A stretch of 64,000 nucleotides of DNA from Pseudomonadales bacterium (GTDB lineage Bacteria; Pseudomonadota; Gammaproteobacteria; Pseudomonadales; Pseudohongiellaceae). The notes beneath the pieces were generated by a model, which saw only the letters and a list, made by a program, of their open reading frames with translations, was not told where the DNA came from and made no database searches. The position numbers and the translations under genes are program-made. This document shows, piece after piece, positions 28,088 to 36,292 of the stretch. The first letter of the stretch is position 1; the number at the start of each line of letters is the position of its first letter. The DNA lies in contig JANQJM010000224.1 in NCBI GenBank assembly GCA_028281635.1, positions 1 through 64,000 on the forward strand, given 5' to 3'.

Positions 28088-28435
28088 ATGAGAGGTCTAT
28101 TTTTGTTGGTGGTACTGTTTGCCAGTGCCTGTACCAGCTCAACCGTAATTCGCTCCTCTGATCCAGAATCACGGATCTATGTGAATGGCGAGTACATGGG
28201 AACAGGTGAAGCGTTTTACTCTGATGAGAAAGTTGCTTTCTCACGAAACAAAGTCGAGATTAGAAAGGACGGATGTCGATCGGAATACCATAGTTTCCGT
28301 CGCAATGAGGAGGCGGATGTTGGTGCGATCGTAGGAGGTATTTTTCTAACGTTCCCATTTCTCTGGGTCACTGAATACAAATCCTCCCACAACTATGATT
28401 TTCAGTGCCAGCCAAACAGCAACAGCTCTGACTAG
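28088..28435 (+). CDS. Small lipoprotein
   Basis: 115 residues from the ATG at 28088, which follows GGGGGTAAC; an earlier in-frame start at 28058 would bury the signal. The lipobox LFASAC places the acylated Cys at residue 15. The mature part has a short PEGA-like beta segment (SRIYVNGEYMGTGEAFYS) and a late hydrophobic stretch (VGAIVGGIFLTFPFLWV). It is an envelope protein of unknown function, 127 bases after the ABC permease and convergent with the amidase gene. Confidence 0.75.
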   Translation: MRGLFLLVVLFASACTSSTVIRSSDPESRIYVNGEYMGTGEAFYSDEKVAFSRNKVEIRKDGCRSEYHSFRRNEEADVGAIVGGIFLTFPFLWVTEYKSSHNYDFQCQPNSNSSD

Positions 28436-28472
28436 AGGCTGGTGCAAGGAAACTAACTAACGCTATTCTGGA

Positions 28473-29882
28473 TTACACAGCCGGGTGGCGTTGGTGCCAG
28501 TTGGTAGCCTGTTGGTAAGCAAATCCGATTCGACAGAGTGTCGCTTCACTCAGGCGCCGACCCAGGAACTGCATGCAATAGGGCCAGTTGGATTCGGTAA
28601 AGCCGCAAGGGACTGATAGAGTTGGTGTGCCAGCGAGGTCTGCAGGTATGGTGAATTGACCCTGGAAATTTTTTACGACGGCCTTCATGTCTTCCGCATC
28701 TCCGTACTGCGGTGCTTGCTCAACTGGAAACACCATGCCGCCTGAGGGGCAAACTACTGCATCTACCTTTTCCAGTTGCTCGACGAATTTTGCACTAAAG
28801 GCAGCCCGCTTTAACTCCGCTTCCTGATAGTCCGATTCGCTAATCTTGCGTCCCATTTCCAGTACGCTGCGCAAATAGCCGCCATATTCATCAGCACGTG
28901 CCGGATAATAGTCCTGATGCGCACGGTAGGCCTCATAACCAGTAAGTGGTAACCAGAGATTTCGATAATCCATGGGGCCTTCTGTCGGCATTTTAACTGC
29001 AACCAGTTTGGCACCCAAGGAAACCAACACATCCAACGCTTCCATAATTGCAGTGACCAGGCCTTCATCGGTTCCCCTGGTCAGGTACTCTTCATCGACA
29101 CCCAGTGTGACACCGGAGAGTTCATCCCTTAGCTGTTCTGAAACATTCTCTACAGGTTCGGTAAGAGAAGTGGGGTCACGTTCATCATGCCCGGCGATCA
29201 CTTCGAACATGGCAGCGGCATCTTCAACAGTCCTAGCCATTGGCCCCACATGATCTAGAGATTCAGCCAGTGCCAATACGCCGCGACGACTCACTCTGCC
29301 CCAGGTAGGTTTTAACCCCACCACGCCATTAGCCATAGCAGGATAGCGAATAGAACCGCCTGTATCGGTGCCAATTGCAGCGAAACACAGCCCTGCAGCA
29401 ACCGCAACTCCGGAACCGGATGAGGAGACTCCCGACCACAGACTTGAGTCCCATGGATTCACTGGAATTGGAAATCTGGGGTTATAGGCGGAAAGCGCAC
29501 CCTCTGTCAGATTGAGTTTGCCCAGCAATACTGCGCCCGCGGCGGATAGCCTTTCAACAACACTGCCATCAACGTCCGGAACAAAGTCACGCCTGACTTC
29601 CAGACCACCCATCGTAGGAACGCCTTTGGTATAGCAAAGATCCTTCACTGCCACGGGTATACCATGCAGAGGTCCGAGATTGCGGCCAGCCTGAATGGCC
29701 TGTTCTGCCGCCTCGGCTTGCTGCATTGCCAAATCAGCCGTCACAGTCGCATAACTCTTGAGATTGGGATCCACAACCTCGATGCGCTGCAACATCGCTG
29801 TGGTGAGTTCTACTGGCGAGAGTTGTTTGCTCTGTATTCTTTTGGCAAGGTCGGCCAGGCTTAGGTAATGAAGTTCATCCAC
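28473..29882 (-). CDS. Amidase, amidase-signature family
   Basis: 469 residues. The Ser-cisSer-Lys triad is visible: Lys80 in GIPVAVKDLCY, the SSSGSGVAVAAGL segment near residue 155 with the first Ser, and GTDTGGSIRYPA near 175 with the nucleophile Ser. The length is typical of stand-alone amidases; no gatBC-like neighbours are present, so it is unlikely to be GatA. There is no signal peptide, so it is cytoplasmic. The start is GTG with a weak ribosome site. It hydrolyses an unknown amide, possibly in the same process as the upstream cupin (52-base gap). Confidence 0.9.
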   Translation of the reverse strand: MDELHYLSLADLAKRIQSKQLSPVELTTAMLQRIEVVDPNLKSYATVTADLAMQQAEAAEQAIQAGRNLGPLHGIPVAVKDLCYTKGVPTMGGLEVRRDFVPDVDGSVVERLSAAGAVLLGKLNLTEGALSAYNPRFPIPVNPWDSSLWSGVSSSGSGVAVAAGLCFAAIGTDTGGSIRYPAMANGVVGLKPTWGRVSRRGVLALAESLDHVGPMARTVEDAAAMFEVIAGHDERDPTSLTEPVENVSEQLRDELSGVTLGVDEEYLTRGTDEGLVTAIMEALDVLVSLGAKLVAVKMPTEGPMDYRNLWLPLTGYEAYRAHQDYYPARADEYGGYLRSVLEMGRKISESDYQEAELKRAAFSAKFVEQLEKVDAVVCPSGGMVFPVEQAPQYGDAEDMKAVVKNFQGQFTIPADLAGTPTLSVPCGFTESNWPYCMQFLGRRLSEATLCRIGFAYQQATNWHQRHPAV

Positions 29883-29934
29883 GAGTTAAATCAAACTTAT
29901 CGTTCGTAAACGTCAAGGCCTGGCACAGAACTAT

Positions 29935-30327
29935 TTACTGAGCCACCTGCTCACTAACAGGGACACCAACTGTTTTGATGAGATGCACGAGAATACGCGC
30001 GGGATCGGTATCACTGGCGTTAGCTGAAACCGCGTGAATATCGTCAGGGTTTTCGTAAAACATCTCCCCGGGCGACAAGGTTTGTAACTCACCCCCGGCC
30101 ACCTGCATGTTTACCAATCCTTCTAAAACGTAAACGAAAACATGTGCATTATGTCGATGCGGTGGCGATGACTGTCCGGGTTCCAGAGTAATTTCCAACA
30201 CCAGAATTTCCTTATCATCCCCAAGCTCCGGCAAAGGGAAATTCAATAGCGGACCATCCGCAGCATGAAGCGAATTGGCTGACACAAACAGAGTGAGTGC
30301 AGCCAGAGCTCTCAATAACTTAATCAT
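29935..30327 (-). CDS. Secreted cupin-domain protein
   Basis: 130 residues. A signal peptide (LRALAALTLFVSANSLHA) is followed by one cupin barrel: motif 1 PPHRHNAHVFVYVLEG near residue 56 with His metal ligands, and motif 2 LSPGEMFYENPDDIHAV near 85. It probably binds a metal or small ligand in the periplasm; the function is unknown. The ribosome site GAGAGGAAACCC is good. It lies 14 bases after the DUF7282-like gene, so the two are likely co-transcribed. Confidence 0.82.
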   Translation of the reverse strand: MIKLLRALAALTLFVSANSLHAADGPLLNFPLPELGDDKEILVLEITLEPGQSSPPHRHNAHVFVYVLEGLVNMQVAGGELQTLSPGEMFYENPDDIHAVSANASDTDPARILVHLIKTVGVPVSEQVAQ

Positions 30328-30341
30328 CTTGGGTTTCCTCT

Positions 30342-30803
30342 CTAGGGCGCTGGCACCGCGTGTCCAATCATCGTGTTGCCTTCGAACACAGCCCGATCCA
30401 TCACGTTTTGTGCATCGACAAAAATGAAATCGAACTCACCGTTATCATTGCTGTCTCGGTGCAACATGACAATCATCATCTCACCAGCCTCGAGACCTTT
30501 ATAAACCTCGATGCTGACGTTACGGTTTACTCCGGATTTCAGAAACTGACGACCCACCACCCTGTCACCGTTTGGAGCACCGTTTTCAAAAGGATGAATC
30601 ACTAACCAACCATCGCCATCGATAGTAATCTCATCGATGATCAAGGTATTGCCATCACGCTTCATAGTCTCAATTTTGATCCAGTTGCTCTCACCATTTC
30701 CGATGCTGATCTGAGCATTGGTATCGTGCATGAGGCTAAATGGAATCAATAACACAACTGCGGCGAGTTGGCTAAGACGAGCAATTACTGAGCTAACTTT
30801 CAT
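30342..30803 (-). CDS. Secreted DUF7282-like protein
   Basis: 153 residues from the ATG at 30803, chosen because AGGGGGACACAGA precedes it; an upstream start would lack this. A signal peptide ends DTNAQ. The mature part is one beta-sandwich with TLIIDEITIDGDGWLVIHPFENG and EMMIVMLHRDSNDNGEFDF, matching the DUF7282 pattern (surface or envelope domain of unknown function). A possible Ca-binding DSNDNGEFD loop is present. It is followed closely by the cupin gene. Confidence 0.7.
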   Translation of the reverse strand: MKVSSVIARLSQLAAVVLLIPFSLMHDTNAQISIGNGESNWIKIETMKRDGNTLIIDEITIDGDGWLVIHPFENGAPNGDRVVGRQFLKSGVNRNVSIEVYKGLEAGEMMIVMLHRDSNDNGEFDFIFVDAQNVMDRAVFEGNTMIGHAVPAP

Positions 30804-30849
30804 TCTGTGTCCCCCTATGTACACCTTTGGGATGCGCTATAAACCTGTG

Positions 30850-30890
30850 ACAAACAAAAAGGGCAGTGCTTAAACTCCAAAGCCTGCCCT
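30850..30890 (-). terminator. Rho-independent terminator of the MalY-like aminotransferase gene
   Basis: AGGGCAGTGCTT pairs with AAGCCTGCCCT with a single bulged T. On the minus strand TTTTTGTTTG follows. A second hairpin, ACTCGTTA-TAGC-TAACGAGT (30897-30916), stands just before it, so the stop at 30942 is followed by two stems in a row. Confidence 0.8.
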
Positions 30891-30941
30891 CATGACACTC
30901 GTTATAGCTAACGAGTTCTGATTACTGTCTGGCGACAGTCT

Positions 30942-32306
30942 CTACACTTTGTTGACTGCGCCCGCCATGGCTTCCATGACTTCCGCAATCACTTTGCGTG
31001 ATGAAGCGATGTTCATACGCATGCGACCCTGGCCACCTTCTCCGTAGTCAACTCCCGGGTTGAGATACACCCCCGAGTTGTAAACCATCCAATCACGGAA
31101 ATAGTGCTCAGTGGATCGCGCACCTTTCTCTTTGGCTGCTTCTTCTGCGCCAATTGCAGCGATAGTCTTGCTGAAGTCCAGGAACGTCATGTAAGTTCCT
31201 TCGTTTCGCGTATAGCCGACTGTCGGCATGTGTTGCTTCACGTAATTTTCGATGAAGGTGTGGTTGTCATCCATGTAGGCATTGGCCTGATCAAACCAAT
31301 CACGTCCTTCCTGATACGCCGCAATGTTAGCCACCACTCCGAGGGTACTTAATTCCGCGCGATGATACTGGTTAACGCGCTGCAGCATGGTTGGCGACTT
31401 GGAATAGTAGTAAGCATTTTTCATACCGGCAAGATTGAATGTCTTGCTGATAGCCGTGAATGTCAGGCTATTATTCACCACCGCCTGATCAGGCAGGCTG
31501 GAAAAGGCAGTGAATTTCTGACCGCTACGAATCACGTCGCAATGAATCTCGTCTGATAACACAACGATGTCTCGTTCCAGAGCCATCCGACCCAGGCGCA
31601 GTAACTCATCTTCGTGCCAGACATTGCCGGTCGGATTTTGCGGATTGCAAACGATCAGGGCACGGACATCCGGCGTCATCTTCGCTTCCAGGTCATCCCA
31701 ATCGAAGGTGTAGCGACCATCCTTCTTTACCATCTGGCTGTCCACCGACTCGATGTTGGCAGCGCGAGCCATGGTGTAGAAACCAGAATAGGCAGGTGTT
31801 GGAATCAGGACTTTGCCACCCACCGGAATAAAGGAACGCATGGCGGCGATCATGCCAGGATAAACGCCGTCAGACAGAGTCACCATATCGGTGCTGATGT
31901 CGTTATTCAGGTAATTCCCGTTCCACTTAACAATTTCTTCGCGCAGCTCATTGGTGCTACTCATGTAGCCCCAGCTATGGTGCTTGATGCGGTCTTGCAG
32001 CGCCTCAGTAATGCAGGGGGCGCATTCGAAGTCCATAGACGCAACACCCATCCCATATTTGAATTCGCCATTGGGATAGCTGCGTGGAGGTGAATCCCAG
32101 CGGGAGCAGTTGCTTCCCACCCGGTTGTAGACAGTATCGAAATCGTATTTGCCGTTGGCCAATCTCGGATAGCTGTCGGAAGCACTCCGTCCTTCCTGCG
32201 CGCTTGCCTGGGGAGCGGCGGCCAGGGTTCCAGCTGCTCCCGCCAGCGCAGTAAAGCTGGCATTCTTCATGAAGGTTCTTCTGTTTAGACCTGCGTTTTT
32301 AGTCAT
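30942..32306 (-). CDS. Tat-exported MalY/PatB-like PLP aminotransferase
   Basis: 454 residues. A twin-arginine signal (NRRTFMKNASFTALAGAAGT) ends near ASAQ at residue 36. The mature part is a fold-type I aminotransferase of the MalY/PatB branch: CNPQNPTGNVWHEDELL near 218, SDEIHCDVI near 250, and the PLP Lys in TAISKTFNLAGMKNAYYY near 280. MalY-like enzymes act as C-S beta-lyases or aminotransferases, normally in the cytoplasm; export folded with PLP through Tat fits this signal but is unusual. The ribosome site is GAGGGC. The gene has its own terminator. Confidence 0.88.
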   Translation of the reverse strand: MTKNAGLNRRTFMKNASFTALAGAAGTLAAAPQASAQEGRSASDSYPRLANGKYDFDTVYNRVGSNCSRWDSPPRSYPNGEFKYGMGVASMDFECAPCITEALQDRIKHHSWGYMSSTNELREEIVKWNGNYLNNDISTDMVTLSDGVYPGMIAAMRSFIPVGGKVLIPTPAYSGFYTMARAANIESVDSQMVKKDGRYTFDWDDLEAKMTPDVRALIVCNPQNPTGNVWHEDELLRLGRMALERDIVVLSDEIHCDVIRSGQKFTAFSSLPDQAVVNNSLTFTAISKTFNLAGMKNAYYYSKSPTMLQRVNQYHRAELSTLGVVANIAAYQEGRDWFDQANAYMDDNHTFIENYVKQHMPTVGYTRNEGTYMTFLDFSKTIAAIGAEEAAKEKGARSTEHYFRDWMVYNSGVYLNPGVDYGEGGQGRMRMNIASSRKVIAEVMEAMAGAVNKV

Positions 32307-32449
32307 CGCGGTGCCCTCTTACGACCTTTTATTGCTTGTTTTGTGTGATTTATTGGGAATTTGTGCGTTAGGCGAGTTTCCTCGTTAAAATTTGTTACAA
32401 ATCTGTAACCAGCTTATTCCGTTTAGAGGCTGAGATCAAAGGAAATGAT

Positions 32450-33460
32450 CTACAGCCCACCCTCCGCCTCCAGACGCTCCTGAACACGGGCGCCCCGGAG
32501 GATGTTCACCATGCCGTAGTTACCCTCATGGCAGGCATATTCGTAGAGCAGGCCACCCACTTTGGTCATTGGCACTACAGCGGTAAATTTATCTGTGTAG
32601 GTGGCTGGATCCTCTACCGTGAACTCATAGTCTACGGTGAATTCGTCCACCCGAGTGAAACGCTCACTCAAGGTCTTCTGCAGGGAGGTCCCGGAGCTGC
32701 CGAAGCTGGATGACAATCCGTTGAAATTCCTGGTCACTACAACCAGGGTGTCACCCTCCCAGTAGCCTTTGGAATCGCCAGTCCACAATCGGACATCATT
32801 GGACAAGGCGGCTATTTCGGCTGCGGAGTCATAAAGTGGAACGATGCGCGCATCATGAATCATCTCAGTCATCAGTACCGCAGTATTCTTACTTTGAAAG
32901 ATTTGCACATTGTTGTTGTACAGACTGGGAACAAAGGGTGGACCTGCGTTAAAGCCGATGAGGCAACGCTCACTCAATCCACGGTCCTCCGGTCCATCGG
33001 TTCCTATACCCCCGGCCGCAATGCGCACGGGTCGGGCTTCACCGGTTGTGTCGCCGCCATACATACCCTGGCGAGCTATTGCGCCTTCCACTAAGGGAGG
33101 CAACTGGCCATCCTCAGGATAGACGATGTGGGATGTCCTCACCGTATCGCCGATCCCGGCATTCTCAATCCAGAAATCATTATAGGACTCGTCCACCCCT
33201 TCAATGTTGAGGGCGGAATCTGAGGCTTCATCGATAGCCGCTCGCCTGGTTCGAATCTCTTCGATTTCTTCTGCCGTTAGAAACTGTCGGTCTCCAAATT
33301 GCCTTGGCCGTTGCATGGGAACATCGGACGAGAAATTCCAGACGCCTTGTAGATCAGGCTGGCCCCATTCGGTGCGCGGAGCAACATAATCGTCCTGAGC
33401 CGACACCGCTAGAGGCAGAAACCCTGCAAGCGTTAAAAGACAAACGTTCAATTTCTTCAT
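32450..33460 (-). CDS. Secreted protein of unknown function (WGQPDLQGVW family)
   Basis: 336 residues from the ATG at 33460, which has TAGGA upstream and begins a proper signal peptide (KLNVCLLTLAGFLPLAVSAQ). Longer frames reaching 33667 are non-coding. The mature protein begins TEWGQPDLQGVWNF and later has GYWEGDTLVVVTRNF and YTDKFTAVVPM. These recur in a family of uncharacterised periplasmic proteins common in marine proteobacteria and acidobacteria. No catalytic motif is recognised. It lies between two Tat-exported aminotransferases on the same strand, with gaps of 143 and 181 bases. Confidence 0.75.
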   Translation of the reverse strand: MKKLNVCLLTLAGFLPLAVSAQDDYVAPRTEWGQPDLQGVWNFSSDVPMQRPRQFGDRQFLTAEEIEEIRTRRAAIDEASDSALNIEGVDESYNDFWIENAGIGDTVRTSHIVYPEDGQLPPLVEGAIARQGMYGGDTTGEARPVRIAAGGIGTDGPEDRGLSERCLIGFNAGPPFVPSLYNNNVQIFQSKNTAVLMTEMIHDARIVPLYDSAAEIAALSNDVRLWTGDSKGYWEGDTLVVVTRNFNGLSSSFGSSGTSLQKTLSERFTRVDEFTVDYEFTVEDPATYTDKFTAVVPMTKVGGLLYEYACHEGNYGMVNILRGARVQERLEAEGGL

Positions 33461-33641
33461 AACATTCCTATTATGTTGGGTGCTCCTGTTGCGTTTAAAA
33501 CATCCAGTTTTGAGATAAAGGCGAAGGGAGAAATTGATGGGAACTCTTTGACATCGAGGTGCAGATTCCTTGCTATCAGGAACCGGGATCACATTCGAGC
33601 GATACGCCCCAACAGAAAGCGTTGGGGCCTGCTCTGGTGCT

Positions 33642-34790
33642 CTAAGCCAGCACCTTACGGAACACATCCACCGCGACTTGCATCTCTTCCATGCTGCCTA
33701 GCGAAATACGGCAGTGAGTATGTTGCAACGGTGGAAAATCGCGACCAACAATCACTTTGTGCGGACTGCACAAATTTCTCACGTTGGCCGCAGGTTGTTT
33801 CAGGTTTGGAAAGATGTGGTTGGTATGCGACTCCGGCGTATCATAACCAAGATCAGCCAGGGCGCCAACGACGAAGTTACGCACGCGAGTATTCTCTTCG
33901 CGTTCCCACTCCAGATGCGCTACGTCTTCGAAAGCAGTTAATGCCGCCACCGCGCTGAGCATAGCCACATCACCCATACCCCAGGCACTGCGAATTTCCC
34001 TCAGCGTTTCTGGTTGCGCCAATGCATAACCAATACGCATACCCGCCAGGGCATGTGCTTTAGAGAAAGAGCGGGTGATGAACACGTTCTTGAATTCTTT
34101 CGTAAGCGGATGTCCGGTTTGCATCTTGGCCGGATCGGCATAGTCAATATAGGCCTCATCAAGATGAATATGAGTATCAGGCGATTCCGCCAGCACTGCA
34201 CGAACAGCTTTCTCGATAGCCTGTGGGCTATGTACAGTGCCCGAAGGATTGTTTGGATTACAGAAATACACCAGGCCAGCGCCTTTCGACACGGCAACCA
34301 TGGCGTCCAGATCCAACTTGGCATCTTTATCCAATGGTATTTGCTTGATGGGCGCACCGATCTGGCGGGCAGTGCCTTCACTGGTAGAAAAAGTCGGACC
34401 CGCTGTTACTAATGGTTTGTCAGCATTACAGTAAGCTCTGGTTGAAGCCTGCAATAACCAGGTAGAACCTGAAGCCAACAGTACATGGCTACGAGGTACA
34501 TCGAAGCGGGAAGCAATCGCATCCTGTAGTTCGGGCACAAAGTCCGGGGCATAACCTCGACCCACCCTATAGTTGGTGTACTTACGAATTGCCTCAAGCG
34601 TCTTCGGACCAGGGCCACGGCCACTCTCATTCTGATTGAGATGAATCTCACCCCGATCGTAAACACCGGCGTGGTGGTCAGAACGGGCCTGAGCGAATAC
34701 TGGACTGCTGATAATGGTGGAGCCACCGATCAATCCGGCGGCGGTGCCGAATCCTGCTGATTTGACGAATCCACGACGACTAATTTTCAT
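33642..34790 (-). CDS. Tat-exported HisC-like aminotransferase (class I/II)
   Basis: 382 residues. A twin-arginine signal (ISRRGFVKSAGFGTAAGLIGG) is cleaved near PVFAQ. The catalytic domain resembles histidinol-phosphate aminotransferase: LNQNESGRGP, FCNPNNPSGTVHS near 175, LDEAYIDYADP near 210, and the PLP Lys in TRSFSKAHALAGMRIGYAL near 240. No his genes are nearby, so a biosynthetic HisC role is unlikely, and the Tat signal puts it in the periplasm. The ribosome site AGGAG is good. It is the second exported PLP enzyme in 4 kb. Confidence 0.88.
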   Translation of the reverse strand: MKISRRGFVKSAGFGTAAGLIGGSTIISSPVFAQARSDHHAGVYDRGEIHLNQNESGRGPGPKTLEAIRKYTNYRVGRGYAPDFVPELQDAIASRFDVPRSHVLLASGSTWLLQASTRAYCNADKPLVTAGPTFSTSEGTARQIGAPIKQIPLDKDAKLDLDAMVAVSKGAGLVYFCNPNNPSGTVHSPQAIEKAVRAVLAESPDTHIHLDEAYIDYADPAKMQTGHPLTKEFKNVFITRSFSKAHALAGMRIGYALAQPETLREIRSAWGMGDVAMLSAVAALTAFEDVAHLEWEREENTRVRNFVVGALADLGYDTPESHTNHIFPNLKQPAANVRNLCSPHKVIVGRDFPPLQHTHCRISLGSMEEMQVAVDVFRKVLA

Positions 34791-35080
34791 TATGCTTCTC
34801 CTGGTCCGGAGCGCCCGGAACCATGGTTCAGTGATTAGGACACGCTGCCAGCATCATAGCGCTGGCAGTCTCGAAATGCCACGGGAAATGGGGCTGTTCA
34901 GCGCTTATCTAGACCCTGTCAGCGTGCACAGATACGGTGAATTCAAGGATTTCCAAGGGCATTGACCCACCCCAAACAAGGGCACGCTCTGATGTTGGAT
35001 CAGGCAGCGTATCGACCTCGAATGTCGAGGGCAGCCCCGTTGCCAGCCGTGTTACGCTTACTGCTGCCGACTTGTAAATA

Positions 35081-35956
35081 CTAGATGGCTAACGGCGCAT
35101 CAAAACGAATTTGGTAACCTACCTTATCATCTGAAAACCCAGCCGATTTGTAAAATGCTTCCATTGCACGGGTACGCTGCTGGGTCATGAGGGCGATCTT
35201 GTAACAATCTTTGCTGACCGCAGTGCGGGCCGCCACCAGCAAGAGATTTTTCCCCACACCCTGGTTGCGTTCCGATTCGGTCACAATGATATTTTCGATG
35301 ATGCCAAATGGCCGGCCCGACCAGCTCAGGTTAGCGCAAATATTCAAAGTGCACGTGCCTATAAGTTCGCCACCTTTAAAAGCACCTAATACCACGCCGC
35401 CACTGCCAATGATTCTGCTATAGATTTCCCGGACATCGTTTTCGCTAAGGGCCTTGATATCAGGTAACTGGAATTCGTCCAGTAGCGACATGGCCTGCCA
35501 GATATCGCTGATCTGGATCGGTCTGACCTCTACCGCACTGAGTCGCTTCATCATGGTGACATTGGGTTCGGACTCTCGAATGCGCTCGAATCGCTCGCGC
35601 AAAAAGTCCGGCGCTGTCAAACCACCGATCTCCTGCATGCCAATTTTTTCAAACAGCCCGCATTGTGATTTGAAACACAAACAAAAGGCTTCTGCGATAC
35701 CCAGCTCGGCTTCGACCGCAGCCAACAATGAAGTAGCCACTCCTTGTTCACGCGCATCGGATTTGACGTAGAGAGAACGAATGACAAAAACGGGATCGTC
35801 GAAGGCAAGATTGGCTACCCCAACAATCTCATTCTTCCATTCGGCAACGAAGTAGAAGTCGTTGCGGGAGTTGCCAAAAGCTCTCCCCCACTCCGCGTAG
35901 AGTGCTTCTATTGCCGGGTGGTCTACTTCGATCGCGACTCGGGCCAGCGGTTTCAT
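35081..35956 (-). CDS. Protein with two GNAT acetyltransferase domains
   Basis: 291 residues. The first GNAT half has VRSDAREQGVAT-like acetyl-CoA motif A (SLYVKSDAREQGVATSLL near residue 62). The second half has motif A in NIIVTESERNQGVGKNLL near 222 and the C-terminal AMEAFYKSAGF. Both acetyl-CoA loops look intact. The acceptor is unknown; tandem GNAT proteins often acetylate small amines or antibiotics. It has no operon partner: 290 bases without a gene separate it from the aminotransferase start, and 336 bases from the TonB receptor. Confidence 0.85.
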   Translation of the reverse strand: MKPLARVAIEVDHPAIEALYAEWGRAFGNSRNDFYFVAEWKNEIVGVANLAFDDPVFVIRSLYVKSDAREQGVATSLLAAVEAELGIAEAFCLCFKSQCGLFEKIGMQEIGGLTAPDFLRERFERIRESEPNVTMMKRLSAVEVRPIQISDIWQAMSLLDEFQLPDIKALSENDVREIYSRIIGSGGVVLGAFKGGELIGTCTLNICANLSWSGRPFGIIENIIVTESERNQGVGKNLLLVAARTAVSKDCYKIALMTQQRTRAMEAFYKSAGFSDDKVGYQIRFDAPLAI

Positions 35957-36292
35957 CGTAAATCAGCCTTTGCTCAACCAGTGTGAGGAGCCAGTTCAGT
36001 GTGCTGCGTAAACACCTGCCTGTTAAGTGACCGCGGCTCCAGAATATATCCAGACCTTAGTAAACGCCTGACAGATATCCATGCCTCTTCAATCTAAATC
36101 TCCGACTCGAGTCGGTCAATCTTGGTGCGGAAAAGGTTCATCCCAGGGCAAAAAGGCGCAGTCGGAAAAGTTATGTCAGTTTGTAACAGGGGCGAGGAAT
36201 TTCGGGACGATGACAGTAAAATCCCTTCTCGTAAATTCTCGCGCCTGGTCCCTGTTCGGACCGTTCCAGAAATAACTAAAAATTAGAACAAC
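35957..36292. other. Divergent intergenic region with a perfect 14-bp palindrome
   Basis: No convincing gene is seen; a 64-codon frame at 36081-36275 has no recognisable features. CCGACTCGAGTCGG at 36102-36115 is a perfect palindrome and could be an operator for the TonB receptor gene. Confidence 0.35.

Noticed and set aside
28473-29882. gatA (Glu-tRNA amidotransferase subunit A)
   Set aside because: No gatB or gatC nearby and the sequence matches the general amidase-signature class.
33461-33667. N-terminal extension of the secreted WGQPDLQGVW protein
   Set aside because: The extension has no signal and unlikely composition; the ATG at 33460 has a ribosome site and begins a normal signal peptide.
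33642-34790. Histidine biosynthesis hisC
   Set aside because: The Tat signal and absence of other his genes speak against a biosynthetic role despite the HisC-like fold.
36081-36275. 64-codon frame before the TonB receptor
   Set aside because: Low-complexity basic sequence; the region holds a palindrome and is more likely regulatory.
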